DNA of 64,000 nucleotides from Anaerolinea sp. (GTDB lineage Bacteria; Chloroflexota; Limnocylindria; Limnocylindrales; CSP1-4): positions 84,970 through 148,969 of the forward strand of contig PNKK01000001.1 in assembly GCA_013822395.1 (NCBI GenBank), read 5' to 3'. The notes under the pieces are model-generated. The model worked only from the letters and a program-made list of their open reading frames with translations, made no database searches and was not told the origin of the DNA. Of the stretch, positions 57,416 to 64,000 are shown one piece after another. A program made the position numbers and the translations under genes. Numbering within the stretch: position 1 is the first letter of the stretch; each line of letters starts with the position of its first letter.

Positions 57416-58314
57416 CTGCCGGCCACCTCGCGCCAGGGCCGGCCACGCCCGGCAATGGTCGCGCTGAGGGCCTGGAGCCGGTGGCTGGCCGTGGTGGCCA
57501 GGAACTCGCGGCGGGCCGATCGATCGAGACCGACCGCCTCGCCCCAGATGGCCCGACCGGCGATGAATCCGGAGGCGCCCGCGTCCATCGCGTTGCCGAC
57601 CCGGTCCACGAATGCCTCGAACTCGACGCCGGCCGACAGCAACGTCCAGGGAACCCCGTCCACGACCTCGCTGACCTCGCGGCAACCGTCGGTGTCACCG
57701 GGCCACTCGAGCTTGAGCAGGTCGGGACCGAGTTCGGCGAGCAGCTGCGCAGACCGGACGACGGCTGCGCGCTTCCGGGCAGGGTCCAGTGCCGGCTCGC
57801 CCGGAAGGGTGACGATGAGCGGCTCGATGACCGACGGCATGCCGTCCAGGTGGCAGGCGGTGATCACCGCCGCAACTGCTCCGAGCGCCTCCCCGGCCAG
57901 GTCCGGTCCGGCATTGGGCACTGGGCGGTCTGGGCGCCAGCGCACGAGGAACTTCAGCGCCACCCCGCCGCTGGCGCGTACCCATGCCGGTCCGCGTCCA
58001 GGGTCGAACTCGGTCCGTGGCTCGCCGTTCCACGTTGCGCCGGGTGACCGCTCGGCCGAGATGAGCAATCCGGCCGTCGCGGCGATGGCGTCGGCTGCGC
58101 GGACGGCGTCGACGCCGTACTCGACGTCCAGCAGGACGCCGCTGCTGTGCGGCGACAGGGCGGAGACCACGTCAATCTTGAACTGGCGCAGGTCCTCGTC
58201 CTCCGCCGGCCGGCCCGCCGCCTGGAGCATCTTCCGCAGGGTGCCCCGCTGGTCCATCGCGAGGATCGCAAACCGGCCGTTGGCATCCGCGATCGGGTCA
58301 AGGTTGAGGAACAT
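57412..58314 (-). CDS. LacD/YihT-family class I aldolase
   Basis: A 300-residue TIM-barrel aldolase of the family containing tagatose-1,6-bisphosphate aldolase (LacD) and sulfofructose-1-phosphate aldolase (YihT). Visible blocks: FAILAMDQRGTLRKML, FKIDVVSALSPHSSGVLLDVEYG, GVALKFLVRWRPD, SVIEPLIV, the Schiff-base Lys201 in DLLKLEWPGD, and ASGFIAGRAIWGEAVGL. Several blocks look as close to YihT as to LacD. ATG 58314 is chosen because AGGTGA lies 5 nt upstream; GTG 58323 abuts the kinase stop. It cleaves a ketose (bis)phosphate in the pathway fed by the adjacent importer. Confidence 0.85.
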   Translation of the reverse strand: MFLNLDPIADANGRFAILAMDQRGTLRKMLQAAGRPAEDEDLRQFKIDVVSALSPHSSGVLLDVEYGVDAVRAADAIAATAGLLISAERSPGATWNGEPRTEFDPGRGPAWVRASGGVALKFLVRWRPDRPVPNAGPDLAGEALGAVAAVITACHLDGMPSVIEPLIVTLPGEPALDPARKRAAVVRSAQLLAELGPDLLKLEWPGDTDGCREVSEVVDGVPWTLLSAGVEFEAFVDRVGNAMDAGASGFIAGRAIWGEAVGLDRSARREFLATTASHRLQALSATIAGRGRPWREVAGR

Positions 58315-58323
58315 GAGGGTCAC

Positions 58324-59694
58324 CTACTGGTCACTGCGACGATTCAGGCCTCGGACCCCGGCGTTGTCGATCGCGACGCCGGCTGCCCGCGCCGCCATGA
58401 GCGCGGCGCCATAGGCGCCCGGTTCGGTCAGGTCCGTGGTCTGCAGGTGCGGATACTGGCGCTGTTTCGCCGCGCAGACGGCGGGATTGTTGAGCCACCC
58501 GCCGCCGGCCACAACATCGATGTAGGGACCGGCTTCGGACTCGATGAGCGCGAGCTTGTGCTCGGCGAGCTCGACCATATCCTCCACGGCCGCCCGCCAC
58601 AGGACCGCTGGGCTCACGTTGTCGGTGATGCCCTCGACCGTGAATCCGTCGTATCTCGGCTGGCGTAACCGGAGACCGGGTGCGCGGGCCGGCAGGGCCG
58701 CAGCGGCCTCGCCGAGCAGCTGGCGCTCCGCGCGGCTCGTGGCGCCGACCATCAGGCCCACGCGCTCCAGCGTGAGGCCGGTCGCGATCCCACAGAGGAT
58801 GCAGAGATGGTCTTCGACAACGCCCCATCCGACCGAGATCCCGTGATCGACGAGGCGCTGGATCCGCTCGGGCGCCAGCGGAGCGCGGATCGTGCGGACG
58901 AGCGCCTCGGCCGAGCCCATCGAGTCGAACAACGCCCCGTCGGCGGTCGCACCGGCTCCGTAGGCGGCCGATTGGTGGTCATGGCCGGCGACGGTGAGGA
59001 CGGCACCCCGCAGCACCTGCGGGACGTTGGCGCCGTCGGCCGTCCCGGCGGGGGTGCCGGCGACCATCGGCTGGGGGATCAGCGGCGGCGAGTCAAGCAA
59101 CGCGAACGCCTCGTCCCAGGGACTCGCGCCGGCGATGTCGAGCATGCCGGTGCGGCTGGCCAGCGACAGCTCCGCGACCGGCTCTCCGCCAAGGCTGCGA
59201 ACGACCCACTCGGCCACGGCGTAGAAGCGGACCGCGCGCGCGGTCTCGGGCACCTCCCGGCGCAGCCAGATCAGCTTGACCAGCGAGGGCAGCGGACCGA
59301 GCTCCATGCCCGTCGTCGACTGGAAGCGCTCCGTGCCGATCTCACGCCGCACGGTCTCCACGTCGCCGCGCGGGTCGTGCCACGCGATGGTGGGCGCCAG
59401 AGGCAGGTCAGACCCGTCGACGAGGATGCCGGTCTCGGCCATGCTCGTCACGCCGATGCCGCGGACGCGCGGGTCATGGTCGGAGGCCACCCCAGCGTGT
59501 GTGACCGCGTCGGCGGCGACCGTTGTGGCCAGGTGTGCGATGGCTGCCGGGTCGATCTGAGCATGCTTGCCGTCGTGCTGCCAGGGCATCGGACGCTCTG
59601 CCTCGGCGCGGACGACGCCCTGTAGGTCCAAGGCGATCGCCTTGACACGGGTGGTTCCCACATCCACCCCGACGAGCATGTCGACGTCGCTCAT
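58324..59694 (-). CDS. FGGY-family carbohydrate kinase
   Basis: A 456-residue kinase of the xylulokinase/gluconokinase superfamily. The N-terminal phosphate loop is GVDVGTTRVKAIALD and the sugar-binding region includes VTSMAETGILVD and TIAWHDPRGD, with the catalytic Asp in WHD. The C-terminal lobe has VAGHDHQSAAYGAG, and DVVAGGGWLNNP is the adenosine motif. Substrate range in this family includes pentuloses, hexuloses, polyols and erythritol. The ATG overlaps the stop of the cupin gene. It likely performs the first phosphorylation of the imported sugar. Confidence 0.9.
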   Translation of the reverse strand: MSDVDMLVGVDVGTTRVKAIALDLQGVVRAEAERPMPWQHDGKHAQIDPAAIAHLATTVAADAVTHAGVASDHDPRVRGIGVTSMAETGILVDGSDLPLAPTIAWHDPRGDVETVRREIGTERFQSTTGMELGPLPSLVKLIWLRREVPETARAVRFYAVAEWVVRSLGGEPVAELSLASRTGMLDIAGASPWDEAFALLDSPPLIPQPMVAGTPAGTADGANVPQVLRGAVLTVAGHDHQSAAYGAGATADGALFDSMGSAEALVRTIRAPLAPERIQRLVDHGISVGWGVVEDHLCILCGIATGLTLERVGLMVGATSRAERQLLGEAAAALPARAPGLRLRQPRYDGFTVEGITDNVSPAVLWRAAVEDMVELAEHKLALIESEAGPYIDVVAGGGWLNNPAVCAAKQRQYPHLQTTDLTEPGAYGAALMAARAAGVAIDNAGVRGLNRRSDQ

Positions 59695-60719
59695 GTCGCC
59701 CTCAGCGACGCGGCGGGGTCGGGTGGTCGACAGACGAGCGCCTCGACCCGGCCCTCGACGCCCCATGCCCCGCTCGCCCATGGAACGATGACGGCGTCGC
59801 CGCGTCGCAGCGCGAACCGGTCTCCCTGCTCGGCGACGAGAATGCCCTCTCCCTCAGTCACGAGGACGACGGCGAAGCCCGCGTCGACGCGAATGTCGCC
59901 GGGCCGGACACGGTGCGCCCGGAACCACGGGTCGGCGGCGGACGGCAAAAGGCTAGCGATCGTGGAGGACGGCACTTCCTCGCGGGGCAGGATCAGCGTC
60001 GTGAGCTCGCGATCGTCGAGTGCCTCAAGGCGCAGCGCGTCGAGAGCGACATCCATGCCCAACCCGAGGTGGCTGCTCTCCTCGCCGATGGCGAAGCCCT
60101 CCCACTCGAGGAGGATTGACAGGTCCGTCGGTTCCTGGAGCTCGAGCACGAACATCCCCGCGTCGATGGAATGGGGAACTCCCGACGATACAAGCACGGC
60201 GTCTCCCGGTCGGACCGTGCGTGGACGGAGGGAGTGAACCAACGCCTCCGAGTCCCTGGCATGGACCATGGCGCGTACGTGATCTCGGCGCATCGTCTCG
60301 CGAAAGCCCAGACGGACCTGGGCGCCAGGGGTCGTTTCCATGACGATCCATGCCTCAGTCTTGCCGTGGGGCAGGCCGAGGTGCCGGCGGGCGAAGGCAC
60401 GGTCAGGATGCAGGTGAACGGGCAGTCGCTGGTCGAGGTCGAGGAGCTTCACGAGGAGCTCCGGGCTCGGTCCGAACGCCTCAAGATGCGCGCCGCCCAA
60501 CCACGCCGTCGGATCCTGGACGATGGCGTCGCGCAGCAGGGTCCCGTCGGCGAGGCGGGACAGACCCTGCTCCGCCTGGCCGAAGCGAGGAACGGCAGAG
60601 CCCAGCCACTCCTCTGGTCGGTTGGCTCCGCCGGGGTCACCCCGGAGCGCCGTGATCCGGCGTCCACCGAGGTAAAAGTGGTCGAACCGGTTGGCCGGCA
60701 GTCGTTGCGCCCCGATCAT
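59691..60719 (-). CDS. Type I phosphomannose isomerase-like cupin protein
   Basis: A 342-residue cupin-fold protein. Zinc-ligand blocks of class I mannose-6-phosphate isomerases are visible: LPVHLHPDRAFA, GKTEAWIVMET and SSGVPHSIDAG, with a second cupin towards the C-terminus (GDAVIVPWASG). It would interconvert an aldose- and ketose-phosphate. The usual substrate is mannose/fructose-6-phosphate, but the operon context suggests a specialised sugar phosphate. Start and stop overlap the LacI-type and FGGY genes by 4 nt each. Confidence 0.85.
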   Translation of the reverse strand: MIGAQRLPANRFDHFYLGGRRITALRGDPGGANRPEEWLGSAVPRFGQAEQGLSRLADGTLLRDAIVQDPTAWLGGAHLEAFGPSPELLVKLLDLDQRLPVHLHPDRAFARRHLGLPHGKTEAWIVMETTPGAQVRLGFRETMRRDHVRAMVHARDSEALVHSLRPRTVRPGDAVLVSSGVPHSIDAGMFVLELQEPTDLSILLEWEGFAIGEESSHLGLGMDVALDALRLEALDDRELTTLILPREEVPSSTIASLLPSAADPWFRAHRVRPGDIRVDAGFAVVLVTEGEGILVAEQGDRFALRRGDAVIVPWASGAWGVEGRVEALVCRPPDPAASLRAT

Positions 60720-61753
60720 GCGCTCATGTCCCCTCGGGCGACGGGCTGTCGGGCCGGCGCGCCTCGGCCCGGATGAGTCAGGCGGGTCGGAAGGACGACG
60801 GTCCGCGGTGCAGCCGACGGGTTGGCCATGCGCTCCAGGGCGAACGCGGCCCCCACCCGACCCATCTCGGTGGGATCGTTCTCGACGAGGCTCACCGGCG
60901 CCTCGACGAGGTCGGCAGCCTCGAAGCGGTCGAAGCCCACGAGGTCTGCGGTCGCGCCGTGCCGGCTCACCGCGCGCAGGCTCCCGAGAAGCGCGAGGTT
61001 GTTGCTCGCAAAGATCGCCGTGGGAGGCTTGGGAAGCTCCAGCAGCGCCCCGGCAAGTCGCTCGGCGACGTCGGCGTTGTGTGCCCCGGTCCTCACGAGG
61101 TCCGGCTCGAGCGGGAGGCCGTGCTCGAAGATGGCTGAGGTGAACCCGGCGAGACGCTCACGGATCGTCCACAGATGCTCATCGTCGCCGACGAAGCCGA
61201 TCCTTCGGTGCCCACGCGCGACGAGGTCGCGGACGGCGTCGACGGTGCCGCCGCGGTTGTCGATCAGCACGGTGTCGACGTCGACCCCGAACAGCGGGCG
61301 GTCGAGCGCGACGATCCGCAGGTCCATCGCCAGCTCCGCCGCGAGATATGTGGCATCACCCCCGGACGGCACGAGCAGCAGGGCCTCGACCCGCCGCTCG
61401 ACGAGCGCTCGCACGATGCGCCGCTCACGATCGGGACTCTCCTCGTGGCTGGCGATGATCAGCTGCTTTCCGTGGGGCGTGAGGGTGCGCTCCACAGCAC
61501 TCGCGATGAGCGAGTAGAACGGGTTCGCGAGGTCCCCGATGACCAGTCCGACGGTCGTTGACCGTTGCTTGGAACGAAGCTCCCGGGCAAGTGCGTTGGG
61601 CCGGAATCCCAGGCTCGCGGCGGCATCTTGGACCCGTGCCAGGGTCGCCGGCGCGACGCCGGGTTCGCCGTTGAGGGCGCGCGAGGCGGTCTTGATTCCC
61701 ACGTCGGCGACCGCCGCCACCTGGCGCAGCGTGGGGCGTTGCGGACGGGTCAC
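60716..61753 (-). CDS. LacI-family transcriptional regulator
   Basis: A 345-residue repressor. The N-terminal helix-turn-helix is TLRQVAAVADVGIKTASRALNGEPGVAPATLARVQDAA, and the hinge LGFRPNALARELRS is followed by a Peripla_BP_3 sensor domain (VGLVIGDLANPFYSLIASAVE, AIFASNNLALLG). GTG 61753 overlaps the pfkB stop. It is inside the operon it presumably controls; two CGGAGAGCGCTGA sites in the divergent promoter are likely targets. Confidence 0.93.
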   Translation of the reverse strand: MTRPQRPTLRQVAAVADVGIKTASRALNGEPGVAPATLARVQDAAASLGFRPNALARELRSKQRSTTVGLVIGDLANPFYSLIASAVERTLTPHGKQLIIASHEESPDRERRIVRALVERRVEALLLVPSGGDATYLAAELAMDLRIVALDRPLFGVDVDTVLIDNRGGTVDAVRDLVARGHRRIGFVGDDEHLWTIRERLAGFTSAIFEHGLPLEPDLVRTGAHNADVAERLAGALLELPKPPTAIFASNNLALLGSLRAVSRHGATADLVGFDRFEAADLVEAPVSLVENDPTEMGRVGAAFALERMANPSAAPRTVVLPTRLTHPGRGAPARQPVARGDMSA

Positions 61754-62706
61754 GCCGCCGGCACCCGGACTGTTTCAAGGAGCTCGTCGAGCAGCACCTG
61801 GTCCACCCCGCCGGCGAGGTCGTGGGCGACCGAGGCGCTCGCCGTAGCGACGCCGACGGCAACAGCCTGGCGAAACGGCAGGTCGCGTTCGAGCGCGACG
61901 CCGAGGCCGGCTACGAGCGAGTCGCCGGCACCGATGGCGTTGCGGATCGTGACGATAGGCGCGTCGACCCAGAACCCACCCGCGTCGTCGTGTCCGGCCA
62001 CGCCGTGCCGCCCCGCACTGACGAGAGATGCCCGCGCCCCGGCGGCGACCAGCTTCGTCGCAGCAGCGGTCGCCCGGGCGCGGATATCGCCGCCCTCCGT
62101 CTCAGTCTCCTCGCTGCCCACCCCGAGGAGCAGCACCTCCGCTTCGGCGAGGTTGGGCGAGACGACGTCGGGTCCATGGGACAGCGTGGCCGCGAGCGCC
62201 TCTCCGGCCGCGTCCACGATGCACCGAGAGCCGGCCGCGTGGGCGAGCTCGAGCACTTGCCGGTAGAGATCCACGGGCGCGTTGGGCGGCAGGCTGCCCG
62301 TGGCGACAACGACGTTGTGGCGGTTGGTCGCGAGCTCGTCGCGGACGGCGGCGAGGAGGCGCACGGCGTCGTCGTGGGTGAGCGGCGGGCCCGGCTCGTT
62401 GATGACGGTCGTTCGCCCGCTGTCCTCGAGAACGATGAGTGCGGCCCGGGCCTCCCCGCTCGTGACGACTGGGCGCAGCTCGTGGCCTTCCTTGGCGAGG
62501 TATTCGGCGAGCAGTGAGCCGGCCCGGCCGGGCAGGTTGGCGATCAGGACGGCCTTCAGGCCGTGGGCGCGGGCGGCACGGACGACGTTGACCGCCTTGC
62601 CCCCTGCCGTTACCACTGCTTCGCGAGGCCGGATGACCTGGCCGGGCACCAATCGGGACAGCCGAAGCGTACGGTCCACGGCGAGATTCGCGCCGAGCAC
62701 AAGCAC
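61750..62706 (-). CDS. PfkB-family phosphosugar kinase (1-phosphofructokinase/tagatose-6-phosphate kinase type)
   Basis: A 318-residue ribokinase-fold enzyme. VLVLGANLAVDRTLRL and AGGKAVNVVRAARAHGL mark the 1-PFK/LacC branch; TVINEPGPPLT is the branch-specific substrate loop. AIGAGDSLVAGLGVAL carries the catalytic Asp and anion hole. Members of this branch phosphorylate sugar phosphates to bisphosphates. GTG 62706 is chosen because AGGAGG lies 6 nt upstream; the longer frame runs into the promoter. First gene of the minus-strand operon. Confidence 0.9.
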   Translation of the reverse strand: MLVLGANLAVDRTLRLSRLVPGQVIRPREAVVTAGGKAVNVVRAARAHGLKAVLIANLPGRAGSLLAEYLAKEGHELRPVVTSGEARAALIVLEDSGRTTVINEPGPPLTHDDAVRLLAAVRDELATNRHNVVVATGSLPPNAPVDLYRQVLELAHAAGSRCIVDAAGEALAATLSHGPDVVSPNLAEAEVLLLGVGSEETETEGGDIRARATAAATKLVAAGARASLVSAGRHGVAGHDDAGGFWVDAPIVTIRNAIGAGDSLVAGLGVALERDLPFRQAVAVGVATASASVAHDLAGGVDQVLLDELLETVRVPAA

Positions 62707-62753
62707 CGCAGACCTCCTGCGCGCAGTTGACAACGATGTCGCGCCAGCGTGAA

Positions 62754-62816
62754 GATACCCTCGCGGTATCGGCGCGTCAATGGCCGGAGAGCGCTGATGT
62801 GGACGGAGAGCGCTGA
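62754..62816. promoter_or_regulatory. Operators between the divergent sugar operons
   Basis: CGGAGAGCGCTGA occurs at 62785-62797 and 62804-62816 (19-bp offset); its AGCGCT core is typical of LacI-family operators. A perfect palindrome GATACC-CTCGC-GGTATC lies at 62754-62770. The sites separate pfkB (minus) from the DhnA-type aldolase gene (plus), so one regulator can switch both. Confidence 0.65.
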
Positions 62817-62879
62817 AGCGCATTCGCCGGGACCGCTGAGTGGCGCGACACCATCCCCACGGGCGAGACAGGAGTCCCG

Positions 62880-63728
62880 ATGACAGGGATCGACTATCGG
62901 ATGCGCCGGTTGTTCGACGAGCGGTCGGAGCGCTGCCTCGACATCGCCGTCGACCACGGCTTCTTTGGTGAGGGCAGATTCCTCGTCGGAATCGAGGATC
63001 TTCCGTCGGCCATGCGCCGCCTCATGAGTTCCGCGCCGGACGCGATCCAGCTCAGCCCGGGCTCGGCGCGGCTGCTGCAGTCGACCGGTGGACGCATGCG
63101 GCCGGCCCTCGTTCTGCGCACCGACGTCGCCAACGTCTACGGGCAGGTGCTGCCGGACCGGATGTTCAGCCGGATGATCCCGGAGCCGGCGCTGACCGGA
63201 GTCCGTCTCGACGCCGTCTGCATCGTCGTCAATCTGTTCGACCTCCCCGGTCGGCCGGAGATCCGGGAAGCGTGCGTCGCGAACGTCCTCGCCGCGCGGG
63301 CGGACTGCGACCGCTACGGGATGCCGCTCATGGTTGAACCCCTCGTCATGCGAGAGGTGGACGCGGGCGGGTACGGCGTCAACGGCGATGTCGAGCGGAT
63401 CGTCCCGCTCGTCCGGCAGGCCGCGGAACTCGGTGCCGACATCATCAAGGCCGACCCGACCGACGACGTCGACGACTACCATCGAGTCGTGGAGGCCGCG
63501 GGCGGCGTGCCGGTCCTCGTCCGGGGCGGCGGACGCGTCTCCGATCAGGAGCTCTTCGAGCGAACCGCGGCCGTGCTCGCCCAGGGCGCCCGGGGCATCG
63601 TCTACGGACGCAACATCATCCAGCACCCGCACCCGGACCGGATGACGCACGCCCTCATGTCGATGCTCCACGACGATGCCACGGTCGCCGACGCCCTCGC
63701 GATCGTGGGCGGGGGAGCGGGCGGATGA
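62880..63728 (+). CDS. DhnA-type class I aldolase (FbaB/LsrF family)
   Basis: A 282-residue class I aldolase. DIAVDHGFFGEG at the N-terminus matches the DHG signature, and GADIIKADPTDDVDDYH holds the Schiff-base Lys190. VPVLVRGGGRVS and GARGIVYGRNIIQHPHP form the phosphate-binding end of the barrel, as in LsrF and FbaB. The ATG has GGAG 5 nt upstream. It begins a plus-strand operon divergent from pfkB and overlaps the next dehydrogenase gene by 4 nt. Substrate unknown; fructose-bisphosphate or a related phosphosugar is possible. Confidence 0.88.
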   Translation: MTGIDYRMRRLFDERSERCLDIAVDHGFFGEGRFLVGIEDLPSAMRRLMSSAPDAIQLSPGSARLLQSTGGRMRPALVLRTDVANVYGQVLPDRMFSRMIPEPALTGVRLDAVCIVVNLFDLPGRPEIREACVANVLAARADCDRYGMPLMVEPLVMREVDAGGYGVNGDVERIVPLVRQAAELGADIIKADPTDDVDDYHRVVEAAGGVPVLVRGGGRVSDQELFERTAAVLAQGARGIVYGRNIIQHPHPDRMTHALMSMLHDDATVADALAIVGGGAGG

Positions 63729-64000
63729 GGGCGGCCGTGCCGCCGGTGCGGATCGGCATCATCGGTGCCGGCCTCATGGGGCGCGAGCTCGCCGTCGCGA
63801 TCGGGCGCTGGGTCGCGCTCGTCGATCACCCGGTCCGGCCGGTCGTGACCGGGGTGGCCGACCCCGAACCAGCCGCACGCGGATGGTTTGACCGGTTGGG
63901 CACGGTGCGCATCTCGACCGACGACTGGCGCCGGCTTGCCGACGACCCGGAGATCGACCTGCTCTACCTCGCCGTCCCGCATGACATGCACGAGCAGATC
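63725..64000 (+). CDS. Gfo/Idh/MocA-family oxidoreductase, 3'-truncated by the window edge
   Basis: The first 92 residues of a Rossmann-fold dehydrogenase. VRIGIIGAGLMGRELAVAIG is the dinucleotide-binding loop, VTGVADPEPAARG the second strand and IDLLYLAVPHDMHEQI the family's cofactor-contact segment. Enzymes of this family oxidise sugars, inositols or sugar phosphates with NAD(P). It is coupled to the DhnA-type aldolase (ATGA overlap). The gene continues beyond the window. Confidence 0.88.
   Translation, partial: MRAAVPPVRIGIIGAGLMGRELAVAIGRWVALVDHPVRPVVTGVADPEPAARGWFDRLGTVRISTDDWRRLADDPEIDLLYLAVPHDMHEQI

Overview
This is a 64 kb stretch of a GC-rich (roughly 70 %) bacterial chromosome with densely packed genes, many 4-nt ATGA/GTGA stop-start overlaps and frequent GTG starts. 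I see no rRNA, tRNA, CRISPR array, phage gene or transposase. The gene repertoire and a recurrent leaderless promoter pattern (TANNNT box 6-9 nt before the start codon) fit a Chloroflexota lineage such as the Limnocylindria/Ellin6529 relatives, or less likely an actinobacterium. The lineage is inferred from style, not from a marker gene.

Layout. (1) 1-3.2 kb: the end of an endonuclease/exonuclease/phosphatase-fold gene, a glycerophosphodiester phosphodiesterase, then a divergent arsenic locus (arsM and a small Cys-tailed ORF on minus, arsR on plus) around an ArsR-type operator. (2) 3.2-10.9 kb: an AAA/DUF4143 ATPase, then a minus-strand phosphate operon pstS-pstC-pstA-pstB-phoU followed by a thioredoxin-type arsenate reductase. 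An 11-bp-periodic PHO-box-like array lies upstream of pstS. A CYTH-domain gene and a small membrane protein precede it. (3) 11-16.8 kb: YbjQ-like and DUF971 proteins, a P-type cation ATPase and a NatAB-like ABC exporter. (4) 16.9-28.5 kb: an accessory region with a VapBC-like toxin-antitoxin pair, a ligase-fold protein lacking the catalytic lysine, deoC, a lipoprotein with a Hint (hedgehog/intein) domain, an XRE-MazF-like fusion, a DUF234-type ATPase, a Fic protein, a LiaF-like membrane protein, an S9 peptidase and a second AAA/DUF4143 ATPase. (5) 28.6-34.4 kb: a full-length aldehyde dehydrogenase coupled to a half-length homologue without a catalytic cysteine, then a GbsR/MarR regulator with an ABC exporter. 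(6) 34.4-41.2 kb: a membrane protein coupled to a trypsin-like protease, two EamA transporters, an MFS transporter and galK. (7) 41.2-54.3 kb: a galactoside module: ABC importer, LacZ, GH36 alpha-galactosidase, DeoR regulator, galT, galM, then argH. (8) 54.4-64 kb: an eight-gene minus-strand sugar operon (PfkB kinase, LacI, PMI-like cupin, FGGY kinase, LacD/YihT-like aldolase, RbsACB-type importer) divergent from a DhnA-type aldolase and a Gfo/Idh/MocA dehydrogenase cut by the window edge.

How the parts work together. Phosphate uptake and arsenate detoxification are physically linked: arsenate enters through Pst, arsC sits directly after phoU, and arsM/arsR lie next door. Lactose- and melibiose-type galactosides would be imported, hydrolysed by LacZ and GH36, and the galactose sent through GalM-GalK-GalT; galE is not in the window. 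The last operon looks like a pathway for an unidentified sugar: import, an FGGY kinase, a PfkB phosphosugar kinase, then cleavage of a bisphosphate by a LacD/YihT-like aldolase.

The most unusual items are the Hint lipoprotein, the XRE-MazF fusion, the catalytically incomplete ligase, the two-kinase/two-aldolase sugar locus, and the placement of arsC in the phosphate operon.
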